Positions 32,101-41,915 of a stretch of 64,000 bases of DNA are shown in pieces. Position numbers and translations under genes: made by a program. Numbering within the stretch: the stretch's first letter is position 1; the number at the start of each line of letters is the position of its first letter. The stretch is from Eopsaltria australis (Eukaryota; Chordata; Aves; Passeriformes; Petroicidae), in contig JAVTVJ010000226.1 of the NCBI GenBank assembly GCA_034509425.1, forward strand, positions 123,660-187,659, given 5' to 3'. The notes beneath the pieces are model-generated. The model saw only the letters and a program-made list of their open reading frames with translations. It was not told where the DNA came from and ran no database searches.

Positions 32101-34764
32101 CACATCCCAGGCCTCCCTCACCTCCTGCCGCTTGCGCTCCTCGGGGGAGATCCTGTGCAGGATGCCCGACTCCAGAACCTGCGGAGAGAGCCCGGGATGG
32201 GCAGGAACCACGGTCCTTGCACGCCCTCTAGTGCAGTGTGGGGCTGTGTCAGCCTCCCCAGTGCCCATCCCACCACCACACACCATCACACACCATCACA
32301 GACTGTGATAAACCATCACAGACACCACACACCATCACACACCATTATAAACAATCACACACTATGATAAACCATCACACACCATTATAAACCAGCACAG
32401 ACCATGATAAACCATCACACACCATCACACACCATTATAAACCATCACACACACCATTATAAACCAGCACAGACCATGATAAACCATCACACACCATCAC
32501 ACACCATTATAAACCATCACAGACCATGATAAACCATCACACACCATCACACACCATTATAAACCATCACACACCATTATAAACCAGCACAGACCATCAC
32601 ACACCATTATAAACCACCATACACCATCACACACCATCACACACCATTATAAACCATCACACACCATCACAGACCATTACACACCATCACACACCACCAT
32701 CACTGCCCATCATCACTCACTCCTGCATCACCCACCATCACCCAGCCCCACAGCCCCAGCAGCTGGCTGCTGCCACTCCCTGGATGAAGATGATCATCCC
32801 CACAGTCCGCAGGGAAAGCCCAGGAAGGAGTACCTGCCTTTCCCTCAGCTGTGGGTGAAGCCAACCCACAGCAGCACCACCTGCACCAACGACTCCGGGC
32901 AGACCCTGCGAGTCCCAGCCAGGGCTGGACAGCCCAGAACATCCCAGTGCAAGGACTAACGCTGTGAATTTACCCCCTCCCAGCTCTCGGACCCTCCGGG
33001 CTGCTGCCCCTACCTCTGGGAGCTGGCTCCAGGTCACCTGGGCCGGGCGGTAGCTCTGCACCACGATGGCAGCACCCAGAGGGGACGGCTCCTCCGGCAA
33101 GTCCTCGTCTGACTCATGGCTGACAGAGTTCAGACCTCTCTCACGGATCTCCTGATACAGCTGGGGCTCTGTGGAGAAGACACGAGGTCAGCACAGCCTC
33201 TCCCAGCCCACGGCTTCCCTTCCCACCACGGCTGCCTTGCCCTGTTGGCCACGAGCCACCAGTGCCTGCGAGCCCCTGCCAGAAACTCCCTGGTGAGGTT
33301 GGACTTTGCACTGCACTGATTACCCAGCGGATCCTGCTCCCAGCAGCCTCCCACAGCTCTCCCATTTTCCCTGGGAGCCATCCAGCTGCGACCATGGCAG
33401 CAACTGGAGCGTTATCTGCCCCAGGAGTGGGAAAGCAGGGCAGCAATGCTCCTCTTCTAGGGAAACAGAGACAAAAGCCACAGCCCCAGGCCATGGACAG
33501 GGAGCAGCACAGTGGGGAAGGGCCTTGCAGGGATTTGCTTGGCTGAGGCAGAGGGGACAGGGGACAGGGGCACTCACGATCCTTGAAAGAGCCACCGCGC
33601 TTCTGCACCCGCTTCCGCCCAAGGGTTCTCTGCAAGGGCAAGAGGAGAGCCTGCTGTGGTTACCACACTCCTGAGGGCCTGGGAGAACTCCTCCAGGAAA
33701 AGGGGGAGTTACCTGTGCCAGTCAGCCCACACCACCCTGTTCTTTCAGCCTGGCTTTTGTCTGAGCTCTGTTTGCCTTACCCAGGTGACTCAGCTTTCAC
33801 CTCCCGTCACCAGGGTCACGCTCTGAACCTTTCTGTACCTGCACTGCTGCTGTCAAATCTTTCTGACACCTGGACTTTGCCTGCTCTGGAGTCTCCCTTA
33901 CCCCAGACGTGCTTCACCCATGTTTGTGTACGACTGGAGCCGCTCTCCCGGCCAGCCCCACCCTGCAAACATCCCGCAGGCGCCTGCCAAGCAGCCAGCT
34001 CCTCCCCACCAAAGCCATGCCAGCTGTTCCCAGGCTCTCCAGGGACCTGCAGCATCTGCTGGTGACACCGAGCTTCCCAAGGCACCAGTCACACACCAGG
34101 CTCAGCAAACCAGCTCCAGCACTGACCCGAGCTGTGGGCACTGCAGCTCCTCTGTCACCACCAGGAAAGCAGGACCCAATCCCTGCCCGACAGGGGTGAC
34201 AGCGGCTGCTGAACCCACCTTGCTCCTGCCGGGGCTGCGGTCGGGCAGGGCGCTGCCATCCTCGGGCAGGGGCTTCAGGGAGGGGGTGGCCTTGGCTGGC
34301 TCTGGCTCTGCCCCCAGCCCCTTCATGGCAGCACGGTAGGACATGTTCCTCAGGTTGCGCTTGAGGGCCCCTCCGCCATCGTCCTCATCCTCCTCCTCCA
34401 CGGCCAGGACGGGGACGGCCGCTCGCTTCGGGTCGGGGCTCAGGGGCTCCCGGCTCGCCCCGGAGCTCTGCTGCCGGGAGGGGCTGCTCTTGGCCTTGGA
34501 GCAGACAGCCAGGCTTTTGGGGATGAGCTGCTGCGTGCCCACCTTCAGCGCGGCCGGGCTCTCCGTGCTGAGGATGATGCGACGGGGCTCGGCCGAGGTG
34601 GGGGAGGACAGAGGTGACAGCGGGGTGGCACTGGGAGCTGTGGTGGAGCTGCGCTTGCCAGGGGCACAGGTCGGGCTGGGGGGCTCTGGCCGCACTGGGT
34701 GGCATCGGTACTCCAGGAGCAAGGCCTTGTCATCCACAGAGGCACCAGAGGGGCTCCGAGACAT
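26015..34764 (-). CDS. ARHGEF16: ARHGEF16, Rho guanine nucleotide exchange factor 16 (complete CDS)
   Basis: Fourteen coding exons join in frame to 690 codons plus TAG; human is about 709 aa. Residues 1-250 are mostly disordered and Ser/Pro/Lys-rich. The DH (RhoGEF) domain spans about 268-455 and includes [18 protein letters not shown] and [16 protein letters not shown]. The PH domain lies at about 478-600 ([12 protein letters not shown] to [10 protein letters not shown]) and the SH3 domain at about 612-670 ([16 protein letters not shown] to [11 protein letters not shown]). The C-terminus ETDV is a class I PDZ ligand. The family catalyses GDP/GTP exchange on Rho GTPases; for human ARHGEF16, RhoG and Cdc42 and ELMO/EphA2 partnership are reported. 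It is cytosolic or membrane-recruited. The start Met opens the first coding exon, preceded by a good pyrimidine tract and CAG. The gene converges on MEGF6 and points away from PRDM16's 3' end. One intron is GC-AG. Confidence 0.97.
26596..26697 (-). CDS. ARHGEF16: ARHGEF16 coding exon 13 (SH3 first half)
   Basis: Acceptor CTGCAG, donor GTGAGT, 102 bp. It reads [19 protein letters not shown] then [16 protein letters not shown]. Confidence 0.95.
27066..27139 (-). CDS. ARHGEF16: ARHGEF16 coding exon 12 (PH C-terminal helix)
   Basis: Acceptor TGACAG, donor GTACCG, 74 bp. It reads [19 protein letters not shown] and carries the invariant PH-domain Trp. Confidence 0.95.
27311..27487 (+). repeat. 57-bp unit, three tandem copies
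   Basis: The unit GGGGAAGCTGRTATGGGAAT then TATATGGGAAATACAAGAGA and GGGAGGAAAAGAGCC occurs three times in an ARHGEF16 intron. The third copy is slightly diverged. Confidence 0.93.
27610..27789 (-). CDS. ARHGEF16: ARHGEF16 coding exon 11 (PH)
   Basis: Acceptor TCGCAG, donor GTGAGT, 180 bp. It reads [20 protein letters not shown], a Pro-rich loop, then [19 protein letters not shown]. Confidence 0.95.
28121..28275 (-). CDS. ARHGEF16: ARHGEF16 coding exon 10 (PH)
   Basis: Acceptor TTGCAG, donor GTGAGG, 155 bp. It reads [19 protein letters not shown] to [15 protein letters not shown]. The loop after SEEAGLFRR is GC-rich and Gly/Arg-rich. Confidence 0.95.
28639..28731 (-). CDS. ARHGEF16: ARHGEF16 coding exon 9 (DH end)
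   Basis: Acceptor TCCCAG, donor GTGAGG, 93 bp. It reads [18 protein letters not shown] then [13 protein letters not shown]. Confidence 0.95.
28732..29571 (-). other. ARHGEF16 intron, 0.84 kb
   Basis: This intron is purine-rich on the plus strand. No exon, repeat family or RNA gene was recognised. Confidence 0.5.
29572..29646 (-). CDS. ARHGEF16: ARHGEF16 coding exon 8 (DH)
   Basis: Acceptor TTCCAG, donor GTGAGG, 75 bp. It ends [12 protein letters not shown] and is in frame with both neighbours. The first half is diverged from human. Confidence 0.92.
30128..30310 (-). repeat. CR1 retroposon 3' fragment
   Basis: It reads TCACAGAATATGCTGAGCTG, ATTAGGATCATCAAGTCCAA and GCACAGGACACCCCAAGAAT, followed by typical CR1 text up to CTCCCAGAGGG. 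Confidence 0.9.
30394..30523 (-). CDS. ARHGEF16: ARHGEF16 coding exon 7 (DH core)
   Basis: Acceptor TTTTAG, donor GTAAGT, 130 bp. It contains [20 protein letters not shown], the conserved DH helix that contacts the GTPase. Confidence 0.96.
30876..31028 (-). CDS. ARHGEF16: ARHGEF16 coding exon 6 (DH)
   Basis: Acceptor CCTCAG, donor GTGAGT, 153 bp. It reads [14 protein letters not shown] to [16 protein letters not shown]. Confidence 0.95.
31316..31372 (+). repeat. CTGCTGAATCCTCCTC short tandem repeat
   Basis: Four imperfect copies of CTGCTG(A/C)ATCCTCCTC lie in an ARHGEF16 intron. Confidence 0.8.
31536..31696 (-). CDS. ARHGEF16: ARHGEF16 coding exon 5 (DH start), GC donor
   Basis: Acceptor CTCCAG. 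It starts [12 protein letters not shown] and includes [15 protein letters not shown]. The exon ends ACG AG before GCAAGT; only this GC donor keeps the frame into [10 protein letters not shown] of the next exon. Confidence 0.93.
32122..32178 (-). CDS. ARHGEF16: ARHGEF16 coding exon 4
   Basis: Acceptor CCGCAG, donor GTGAGG, 57 bp. It reads [19 protein letters not shown] and leads into the DH domain. Confidence 0.95.
32268..32705 (+). repeat. AT-rich minisatellite (ACCATCACACACCATTATAA)
   Basis: It consists of about 430 bp of roughly 10- and 20-bp units mixing ACCATCACAC, ACCATTATAA, ACCAGCACAG and ACCATGATAA. It lies about 90 bp upstream (in transcript sense) of the acceptor of the ARHGEF16 exon at 32122-32178. 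Confidence 0.93.
33014..33168 (-). CDS. ARHGEF16: ARHGEF16 coding exon 3
   Basis: Acceptor TCCACAG, donor GTAGGG, 155 bp. It reads [15 protein letters not shown] through [18 protein letters not shown], strongly conserved with human. Confidence 0.95.
33578..33629 (-). CDS. ARHGEF16: ARHGEF16 coding exon 2
   Basis: Acceptor TTGCAG, donor GTGAGT, 52 bp. It reads [17 protein letters not shown], a basic stretch. Confidence 0.93.
34219..34764 (-). CDS. ARHGEF16: ARHGEF16 coding exon 1 (disordered N-terminus)
   Basis: ATG at 34764-34762; the exon begins at 34789 after a TCCTCCTCAG acceptor. It encodes 182 codons, Ser/Pro-rich with an [10 protein letters not shown] acidic run. Donor AAG then GTGGGT. 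Confidence 0.95.
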
Positions 34765-35959
34765 GGCGGTGGCCCAGGGGAGCAGCAAGCTGAGGAGGAC
34801 AGATGGACAGACAGACAGACAGGTGGCTGAACACCTCCCAGAAAGGCAGCAAGAATTTACACTGAGCCACAGGAACCTTGGGACAGAGCAGGACTCGGCC
34901 CCTGCCTTCCCAGGGTGCTCGGCAGGCAGGGATTGTATGGACACACTCGGGATGCTGGCACTGCCCACGCGCCCCGTGGGGCCACCAGAGTTCCAGGGCC
35001 AGCCTGGGGGCTCCAGGACGTGGTCAGGCACCAGCAGCAGCCAGGCTGTGCCGCAGGCACCGGGCAGGCTCAGACCTGAGCCAGGCAGGCCTGGAGCCTC
35101 AGCGGGCCCCGCTGCTGCCACACCTCCGTGTCCCCTCATTCCCCTTTGGGGTGCTGCCAGCCACCACAGCCTCCTGAATGCCACCTCCCCCGGGCTGTGG
35201 AATCCCCTGGCTGTGAACCCTGTGCTCCTCCAAGCTCGTACCTGCCCCAAACCGCGCCGAGGGGCGGCTCCACACTGCTCACAGAAACACCTGCCCCAGT
35301 CCCCGGGGCTCCTCAGCCGGAACCGTGCACCTACAGACCTCTGCCCCTACAGAACTGAGAGAGCGTTTTATGCCCTCTGCCTGTTACATAACGTCAGGAG
35401 AAATTATGGTTTAGCTCTCCTCAACTGAGATCCCATTGTGCCCCAGTGCCATCTCCAAGCTGTTCCTTTTCAAAGACCAGGAAACAAACCAAGGCTGGGC
35501 CGTGCTTTTCCCTGCATGAATGACTGGCAGGAGGACAGCACAGAGCCATCAACAACAGCTCATTTGACAGAGATGCTGCTCATTCCACTGTCCTTGGATT
35601 CGGGACATGCTCTGTGTCCAGAGGTCTGCCAAATGTCCCTCGGATGAGGAAAGCGCCACATTCCGCTCTTAACCCCATCCTGGCTGAGGATGAAGCTCAT
35701 CCTGAGCCCTTGTAGCAATAAACAGCCTGAATCCAGAGGGTCTGGGGGCCGCAGCATCCACAGCTCTCGGTGCTGGGGTGGGGGGAGGCTCGGTGGGCAT
35801 CGACCCCCCGTGTCACTGCCCACGGTGACCCACAGGCACAGGCACCGTAATTCGGTACTTCCACCCCTGCGTGCCCAGGGCTGGGGAGCAGGGCTCTAAA
35901 CGGGCTGGGAGCACGGCGGGATGCAGCCCTGAGAAGCACCCAAACCCCTGTGCGATGGA

Positions 35960-36520
35960 CCCAACCATCCCTCGGCATCGCTGGCCGCTGAGACCCTCGG
36001 GGACAGCGGGGACAGAGCCGCGGGAGGACGAGCCCCGGCTGTGGCTCGGCAGGGACGGGACAGCCGGAGCCGGTCCCCGCTGTCCCCTCCCCGGAAGGCG
36101 CTCGGCAGCCGCTCGCTCGGGGCCGCCGCCGGCACGGCTGCCCGGGAGCCCCGGTGCTGGTGCTGGTGCCGGTGCCGGTCCCTCCCCAGGGTCCCCGGTC
36201 CCTCCGCAGCGCCCCCGCCCCGGCCCCGCCGCGCCCGCACCTACCCGCGCCCCTCGGAGCCAGCGCGGCGGCGGCGGCGGCGGAGCGGGGCGGGGAAGGG
36301 ATGGGAGGGACCGGGACGGGCCGGGGAAGGGATGGGAGGGACCGCGACGAGCTGGGAGGGACTGGGGGCGGTGCCGGTCCAGCCTCCGGGGCCGTGCCGG
36401 GCTGGAGGTGCCGCTCGGAGCCGCAGCCAGGGTCCCGCACATCCCGGCTCCGAGCGGCGCTTTGCTCCCTGCCGCGCCCCGGCCCGGGCTCACCCCGGCT
36501 TCCCAGGGGTGGAAAATTAA
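35960..36520 (-). promoter_or_regulatory. ARHGEF16: CpG island, ARHGEF16 promoter and 5' UTR exon
   Basis: This is the most CpG-dense stretch of the window, with GGGGCGGGG-type Sp1 sites (for example near 36290). On the minus strand a donor-like GTGCGG follows GCGGGTAG at 36241, which would end a non-coding first exon spliced to the acceptor at 34790. The transcription start cannot be read from the sequence. Confidence 0.65.
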
Positions 36521-37584
36521 TTGAGCGTCTCTAGAAACGGTGTTTTGATGCTTCTTAATGAGTCTTAAGCAGGTGTTTGCGGCCCCTGAACTCTCGGCAT
36601 TCCCCATCCCCTAAAGCCGCCTCTCCGAGGTCACTGAAGGCCAGGGGATTATTCGGTGTCGTTCTCCTGTCACAAACGGGTGACAAACGAGTGTGCCCCG
36701 GCTGTCCTCGGGGTCTGGCCGACACACACTCGGTATTTCAGCAGCCCAGGGTCTGTCTCTTACTACAGGCACGTCTGATGCTCGCTTCAGTTGAGCCTTC
36801 AGCGGTCAAAGGTAACCTCAGGCGATCCCTCCGGATGCACAAAACATCACTTTCGGCTGCTTTTGGACGCTGCAGCTCCTGGGAAAGAGGCTCTGAGGGT
36901 CAGGCTGCTGACAGCTGCCCAGTAAAGCTCAACAGTGCTCTCTGTCTTTACTGGGAACAGACTTTTCCTTGACCTTCTCTTTTGCCCCCCTGTTCTGCTC
37001 CTTCCCATCCCCCAAATGAGGCCTTTTTCTCGCTTGTTTGTGGTGAATCTCAAGCACTTTGTGCATGACAAAGTCCACTTGTCAGCAATATTCTTTTAAA
37101 TGCCTCTGTTCTCTCCTCTCGGGGCCGGTCTGACAATCGCCCCATTATCACAGCTTTCTTATCCCACAGATTTTTTTATGCTTTCCCTCCGGGGCTAATA
37201 AGGAGAAAGGCTCCAGCAAGAGGAGGGCTCCTACTCAAGGGTTCCGCTCCGACTTCTCCGGGGAAGGGCCATTATCCCGAATGTGGGACACCATCATTTG
37301 ATCGCCATGAATGACTTTTTGAAGCGAGGCCATTCATCAGTTCTGTAATGGGTTTTTTAGCTCAAAGACCCGGATTTCAAGTAATTTCTGCTCCCAAGGT
37401 CCCCTGGAGCTGAACCATCTGACCGCTATCACTGGGCAGCTCTTCGCTCTGGTTGTGAAAGAAAATCTGCTTGACATTTTCCATCGGCTCCATCCCAAAA
37501 CATTCTTCCACCCTGGGATGCTCTCACTCCTTCCTGTGCAAGCACCCCACCCCTTCAGTGGGATGTGATGCACCTGCTTTGCCC
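36521..37584. other. Intergenic region upstream of ARHGEF16
   Basis: About 1 kb separates the CpG island from a CR1 element. It has no recognised gene and may contain upstream regulatory sequence of ARHGEF16. Confidence 0.45.
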
Positions 37585-38065
37585 TGGGGGGACCTCAAGT
37601 GCTGTGTCCAGCTCTGGGCCCCTCGCAACAAGAGAGACATTGAGGGACTGAAACATTTCCAGAGAAGGGCACAGAGCTGGGGAAGGAGCTGTAGAAATCC
37701 TTTGAGGAGCAGCTGAGGGTGCTGAGGGGGCTCAGCCTGGAGAAAAGGAGGCTTGGGGGCATCCTCTGGCTGTGTACAGCTCCCTGACAGAAGGACAACA
37801 AGGGACAGAATGAGAGGAAACGGCCTCAAGTTGTGCCAGGGGAGATTCAGGTTGGACGTGAGGAAGAATTTTATAATGGAAAAGGTGGCCAGGCATTGGC
37901 AGGGGCTGCCCAGGGAAGTTTGGAGTGCCCATCCCTGGAGGTGTCCAAGGAATCCCTGGACATGGCACTCAGTGCTCTGGGCTGGGTGAAAAGGTGGGGA
38001 TTTGACACAGGCTGGACTGGATGGTCTTGGAGAACTTTTTCAACCTTAACCATTCTGTGATTCTG
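37585..38065 (+). repeat. CR1 retroposon, about 480 bp
   Basis: It begins in the reverse-transcriptase-3' region (GCTGTGTCCAGCTCTGGGCC), passes GGCTCAGCCTGGAGAAAAGG and GAGGAAGAATTTTATAATGG, and ends at AACCATTCTGTGATTCTG. It is 5'-truncated and non-coding. Confidence 0.95.
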
Positions 38066-39427
38066 ACCTCAGCAGCAAGTGGGGTGGCCATAATTTAATT
38101 TCTTGAAGCTCTTTTGAATATTACAAACCCCCCACAAACAACATAATACCCACAGGTATCACAGAGCAGCAAAGCCAGACAGTGACACACCCAATGTCCC
38201 GTTACTGGGGACGTTCTCCATGGTTATTCCATGAAAAGAAGCTCACGGGACCACTGCTTATAAAAGCACACAGGTTTATTGCATATCAATCTCATGTATA
38301 AATTCATTGTAGCATTGGAAAGATTACATTTGGTATACATTCCTATTCTACAGCATTAACCTCAAAATCAGCTTTTTCTATTCATTATTTTAAAGGAATT
38401 TCTCTACACAAGTACATTTGTCTTTTATCACAAGCATCAAAATGAAATTTGTAAAATTGCCTTTTGTTTTTCTTTAATTATTTTCTACACTTCATATCTT
38501 TTATTTCATTATGCTCCCAACAAAGCGATTCCATATTAATTAATAACTGCCAACACTTTTTCTTTCTTCCTTGGCAGTTCGAGGCTTCGAGCCTCGGACT
38601 CAAAAATCTAATCACATATACAATAAGTGCATCTACGGAATTTTTTTCTTTTTAATAAAAATTTCACAAACGGACACAATAATGACTGCTAAACACAAGT
38701 CATGCACAGTTTACTTATAAACATAACAGAAGCAATATACAATCAAGAATGATATGGAACAAGCACCATCCTCTTTCTCAATGTTTTTTAAACATTATAT
38801 GAAAACCAGACATTTACAATTGATTTAAAAAAACACTATACAGGTCTAAAGGAAAAAAAAAATCCAACCTAAATCATATCTGTATTGTAACAATGGGAAA
38901 AGGAATGACATAGGATGCACAGATTTATGATTCTTGCAAGCACAATATATATATGTTTTAAATTACATCTTCTGCAGGCTGGAAATGACATCAGGGCAAA
39001 ACATCTCTTGCTTTGAAGAGAGCAACGAGAATGTAAAATACACTGAGAATTACTTTCAGAATTACTTTGTTCACATGTGAATTGCACATTTGGAAAATCA
39101 AAGCTGCCTTTTTTTTTCTTTTTCGTTCTTTTTTTTTTTTTTAATTTTTTTTAAACTTTTTTTTTTCTGTTTTGTTTTAAATTTCTTCTTCCAAAGTGGT
39201 AATAAGAATTAACGACAGAAGAAAGAGGAGAGAAAAAAAAAAAACCAAAAAAGAACCTCGGAATCATTCAAGAACGTTTTAGTCACAGTTTCACTCAACA
39301 CTACGGAGAAGTTTCATGGCTTTGTGAGAACACTACTGACCACCGGCGAGGAGCAGAGGGTTTTGGCCTTGTGCTGCCAGCACTGACCCCTCGGGGACAG
39401 GGTCCCCAGCGCCGCCCCCGTCCCCCG

Positions 39428-39432
<5 letters not shown>

Positions 39433-39461
<29 letters not shown>
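39433..39461 (+). repeat. (CA)n microsatellite
   Basis: About 14 pure CA dinucleotides lie in the presumed PRDM16 3' UTR. Confidence 0.95.
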
Positions 39462-39467
<6 letters not shown>

Positions 39468-39943
39468 GCACGGAAAAACCCAGTGGGAAGTCAGCAGATT
39501 GACCTGGGCGGGGGGCACGGGGGGCTCACGATCCAGTGCTTTGATGCTTAGAGCCAAACACGTTCACCTCATTGTGCAAGTGCTTTCCAAAGGCTCCGTC
39601 CTGCCAGGGCAGCGAGGAGCTGCTCCCACGGGCGGTACTGAGAGTCTAAGTGCTGACTGGGGACAGGGCAGAGCTTCCTCTGCGCTGTCCAAAGGAGGAC
39701 AGGACCCCAGCAGGGTGTTTGTCCTGGAATCAGCTGAGCACACCTGGCTGGTGTTTGTTCAGCCCCGTTTGGGATTGGGCTCCCACGCATCGACGTCCCC
39801 GTGGCGCCCATCCCACCTGGTGGCGTGGGACGCCTTGGAAAGGCACCCACCCAGAGCAGCCTGAGCACCAAAGGGCACGTCCCAGGGGGGAACTCAGCAC
39901 TCCAGCAGGAGAACTGGGGGCCTCAACATGTCCTGCAGGACCT

Positions 39944-40035
39944 GGCACCTCAGCACATCCCGCAGGAGAACCTCAGCACATCCCACAGGAGAACCTCAGC
40001 ACATCCCATGGGAGAACCTCAGCAGGTCCCACCAG
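39944..40035 (+). repeat. 23-bp tandem repeat, about 4 copies
   Basis: The unit is AACCTCAGCACATCCCACAG plus GAG, with small variations, in the presumed PRDM16 3' UTR. Confidence 0.9.
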
Positions 40036-41182
40036 AGAGCTCCCAGCTGTCTGCACCAGCCACAGCGATCACACCAGGGCCAAGCACCAGCTCTGAGCTG
40101 GTGGGAAGCAGGGAATGCACAGACACCAGACCCACGTCCTCCTCTCTGACCAGCTCATGCAGGAAGATCCAGCTCTGGCCAAAGCGAGAGCCCTTCACGG
40201 ATGCCCTGCGGAGCTCCCAGCCCCATCTGACCTCTCCAAAAACCCCTAGGGCTTTTCCTTCTCTCCTCTGTGCTGTTGTGGCTGTGAAAACACTTTAAAT
40301 AAATAGATCCTACACAAAGCTCTGGGTTTAAACCACACCTGGAGCAGTGCCCGGGCTACCAGACACACCGCAGCCACTTCCCATCCCTGCCACCCTCACC
40401 TGTCCTGGATCACAGCATGTCCATGGGGTTGGACACCACAGCTCCAGGTCTCACCAAAGCTCCCAGAACTTCCCCATCCCTGGGAAGCCAGCAGTGCTCT
40501 GATAGCAGAACGTCCTGGACACAAACCTCTCAGGAAACAGCCTTGAAAAGACAAAATTCTCTGCTCAAGCAGCAAAACGGAACCTCCACACCTGCTGTGA
40601 GCTGCAGCACATTTCAAATGCAATCCAAGGAAAGGCAGAGATTAACAGAGGTTCAGGGAGGCTTCCTGTTTCTTTATCTTAATGGGAAAAATTGAAACTT
40701 GTAATCAGTGCTAAATTAGAGGAGTTGGGAGATCCTACAACACAAGCTAGAGAAAACGGGGAGAAAACTGAATTAGGAAATATGAAAAGAAAAAAAAAAT
40801 CATTTCATGATTTTAAACCCTATATTTTTAATGTCCTCAATCCCTGGCTGGATAATACCTCCACATCCCTGGCCAGGGGCCCTCAGGAGATCCATGGAGA
40901 GCCCGGATGGGCCCGAGGAGGGGGATGGTGACAGCGTGAGCTCAGTTGGAGCAAGGACCTGGCCAGTTGCTTCTGAAGAAATGACAGGACAGGGATGGGC
41001 AGACCATAAATACCCCAAATAAATCCCCACAATAACACTTGCATTCCTTAACACTGGCCCACATTTTGGTGTCCAGCTCACTGCCACTCCCTGGGCTGCT
41101 CTGTCCCCTCCCTGTGTGATGCTGACCACATCGCAGCTCCTGTTCCAGCACGGCAGGCAGTGCCACAGGCCCTGCCAGAGAG

Positions 41183-41915
41183 ATGCTCAGACACGTGGTT
41201 TGCTCCAAGCAGCTGCCAGGGGTCACGGAGCTGCAGCTGGAATGGGACAGGATGGATCTATCCCCATGTTTAAGGCTGTTTCCATGTTCTCCTGGAGCAG
41301 GGCCATGGAGGCTGAGCATCTCCACTGGCCTCCTCCTCCTCCTCCTCCTCCTGGGCTGCTCCCAATCACTGGAACCTTTCCCAAGGCCCCAGGAACTTCA
41401 AGGCAAAGGGAAGCCAAGGGATGATTGTCTGGAGAATGGGCAGCACCACTGGCAGCACTGACTGGGGTCATTTGGCACATGGACAAAATCCCCCTGCTCC
41501 CTGCTTATCCAGCATCCAACCCCGACAACACGATTTTGGTCCTTCACTACACACTTACATTAACATGATTTCTTCACAAGAATGATATCTAATGCAAAAA
41601 AAAAAAATACTGTTAAGGAAGGAATAAAATAAGAAAGGAATTAGCCCAAAATGACAAGTTATATACAGATTAAAATAGATTCCATCAGGAAAAGAAACAA
41701 TTCTTTTATTATTTTCAGTTGGCCCCTGTGGGAATAATTTAAAGGCCAAGTGCCTGGGCAGGGCTGTGCTGCAGCCTCTGGAGTGGGGATGGGATGGGAC
41801 AGGAGGGGACAGGAGGGGACAGGAGGGGACAGGGCTGTCCCTGTCCTCTGCAGAGCCGGGGTTCCTCTGGCAGGGTCGGCTCTCAGGCTCCACCTGCCCA
41901 GGAGCTTTGTGCAAA
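41183..41915 (-). repeat. Inverted duplicate, copy B (presumed PRDM16 3' UTR)
   Basis: It is the reverse complement of 23910-24730 with a handful of substitutions, a shorter CCCAT/CCTCC tract and an insertion near 41878. It carries the same Pumilio-type site (minus-strand TGTATATA, 41667-41660) and the same AATAAA. Because it lies on the minus strand, it is in sense orientation for PRDM16, as copy A is for MEGF6. Confidence 0.93.

Noticed and set aside
34789..35250. Upstream in-frame extension of the ARHGEF16 start
   Set aside because: The frame is open, but a strong acceptor lies at 34790 and the human protein also begins close to MSRS-type sequence, so the upstream part is intron.
34343..35428. 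361-residue plus-strand ORF opposite the first ARHGEF16 coding exon
   Set aside because: It is a shadow of the minus-strand exon and adjacent intron, with no recognisable domain.
35697..36607. Long overlapping ORFs on both strands of the CpG island
   Set aside because: GC-rich sequence lacks stop codons by chance. The frames are Pro/Arg/Gly-rich with no conserved motif; promoter and 5' UTR explain the region better.
37585..38065. Possible gene fragments within CR1 text (also 46428-46965 and 54580-54935)
   Set aside because: These match truncated CR1 LINE ends and carry no intact reverse-transcriptase ORF.
41183..41915. Interpretation of the inverted pair as solo LTRs of an endogenous retrovirus
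   Set aside because: No TG...CA ends, target-site duplication or internal retroviral sequence was seen, and the segment is a UTR-like mixture of simple repeats and AT-rich text.
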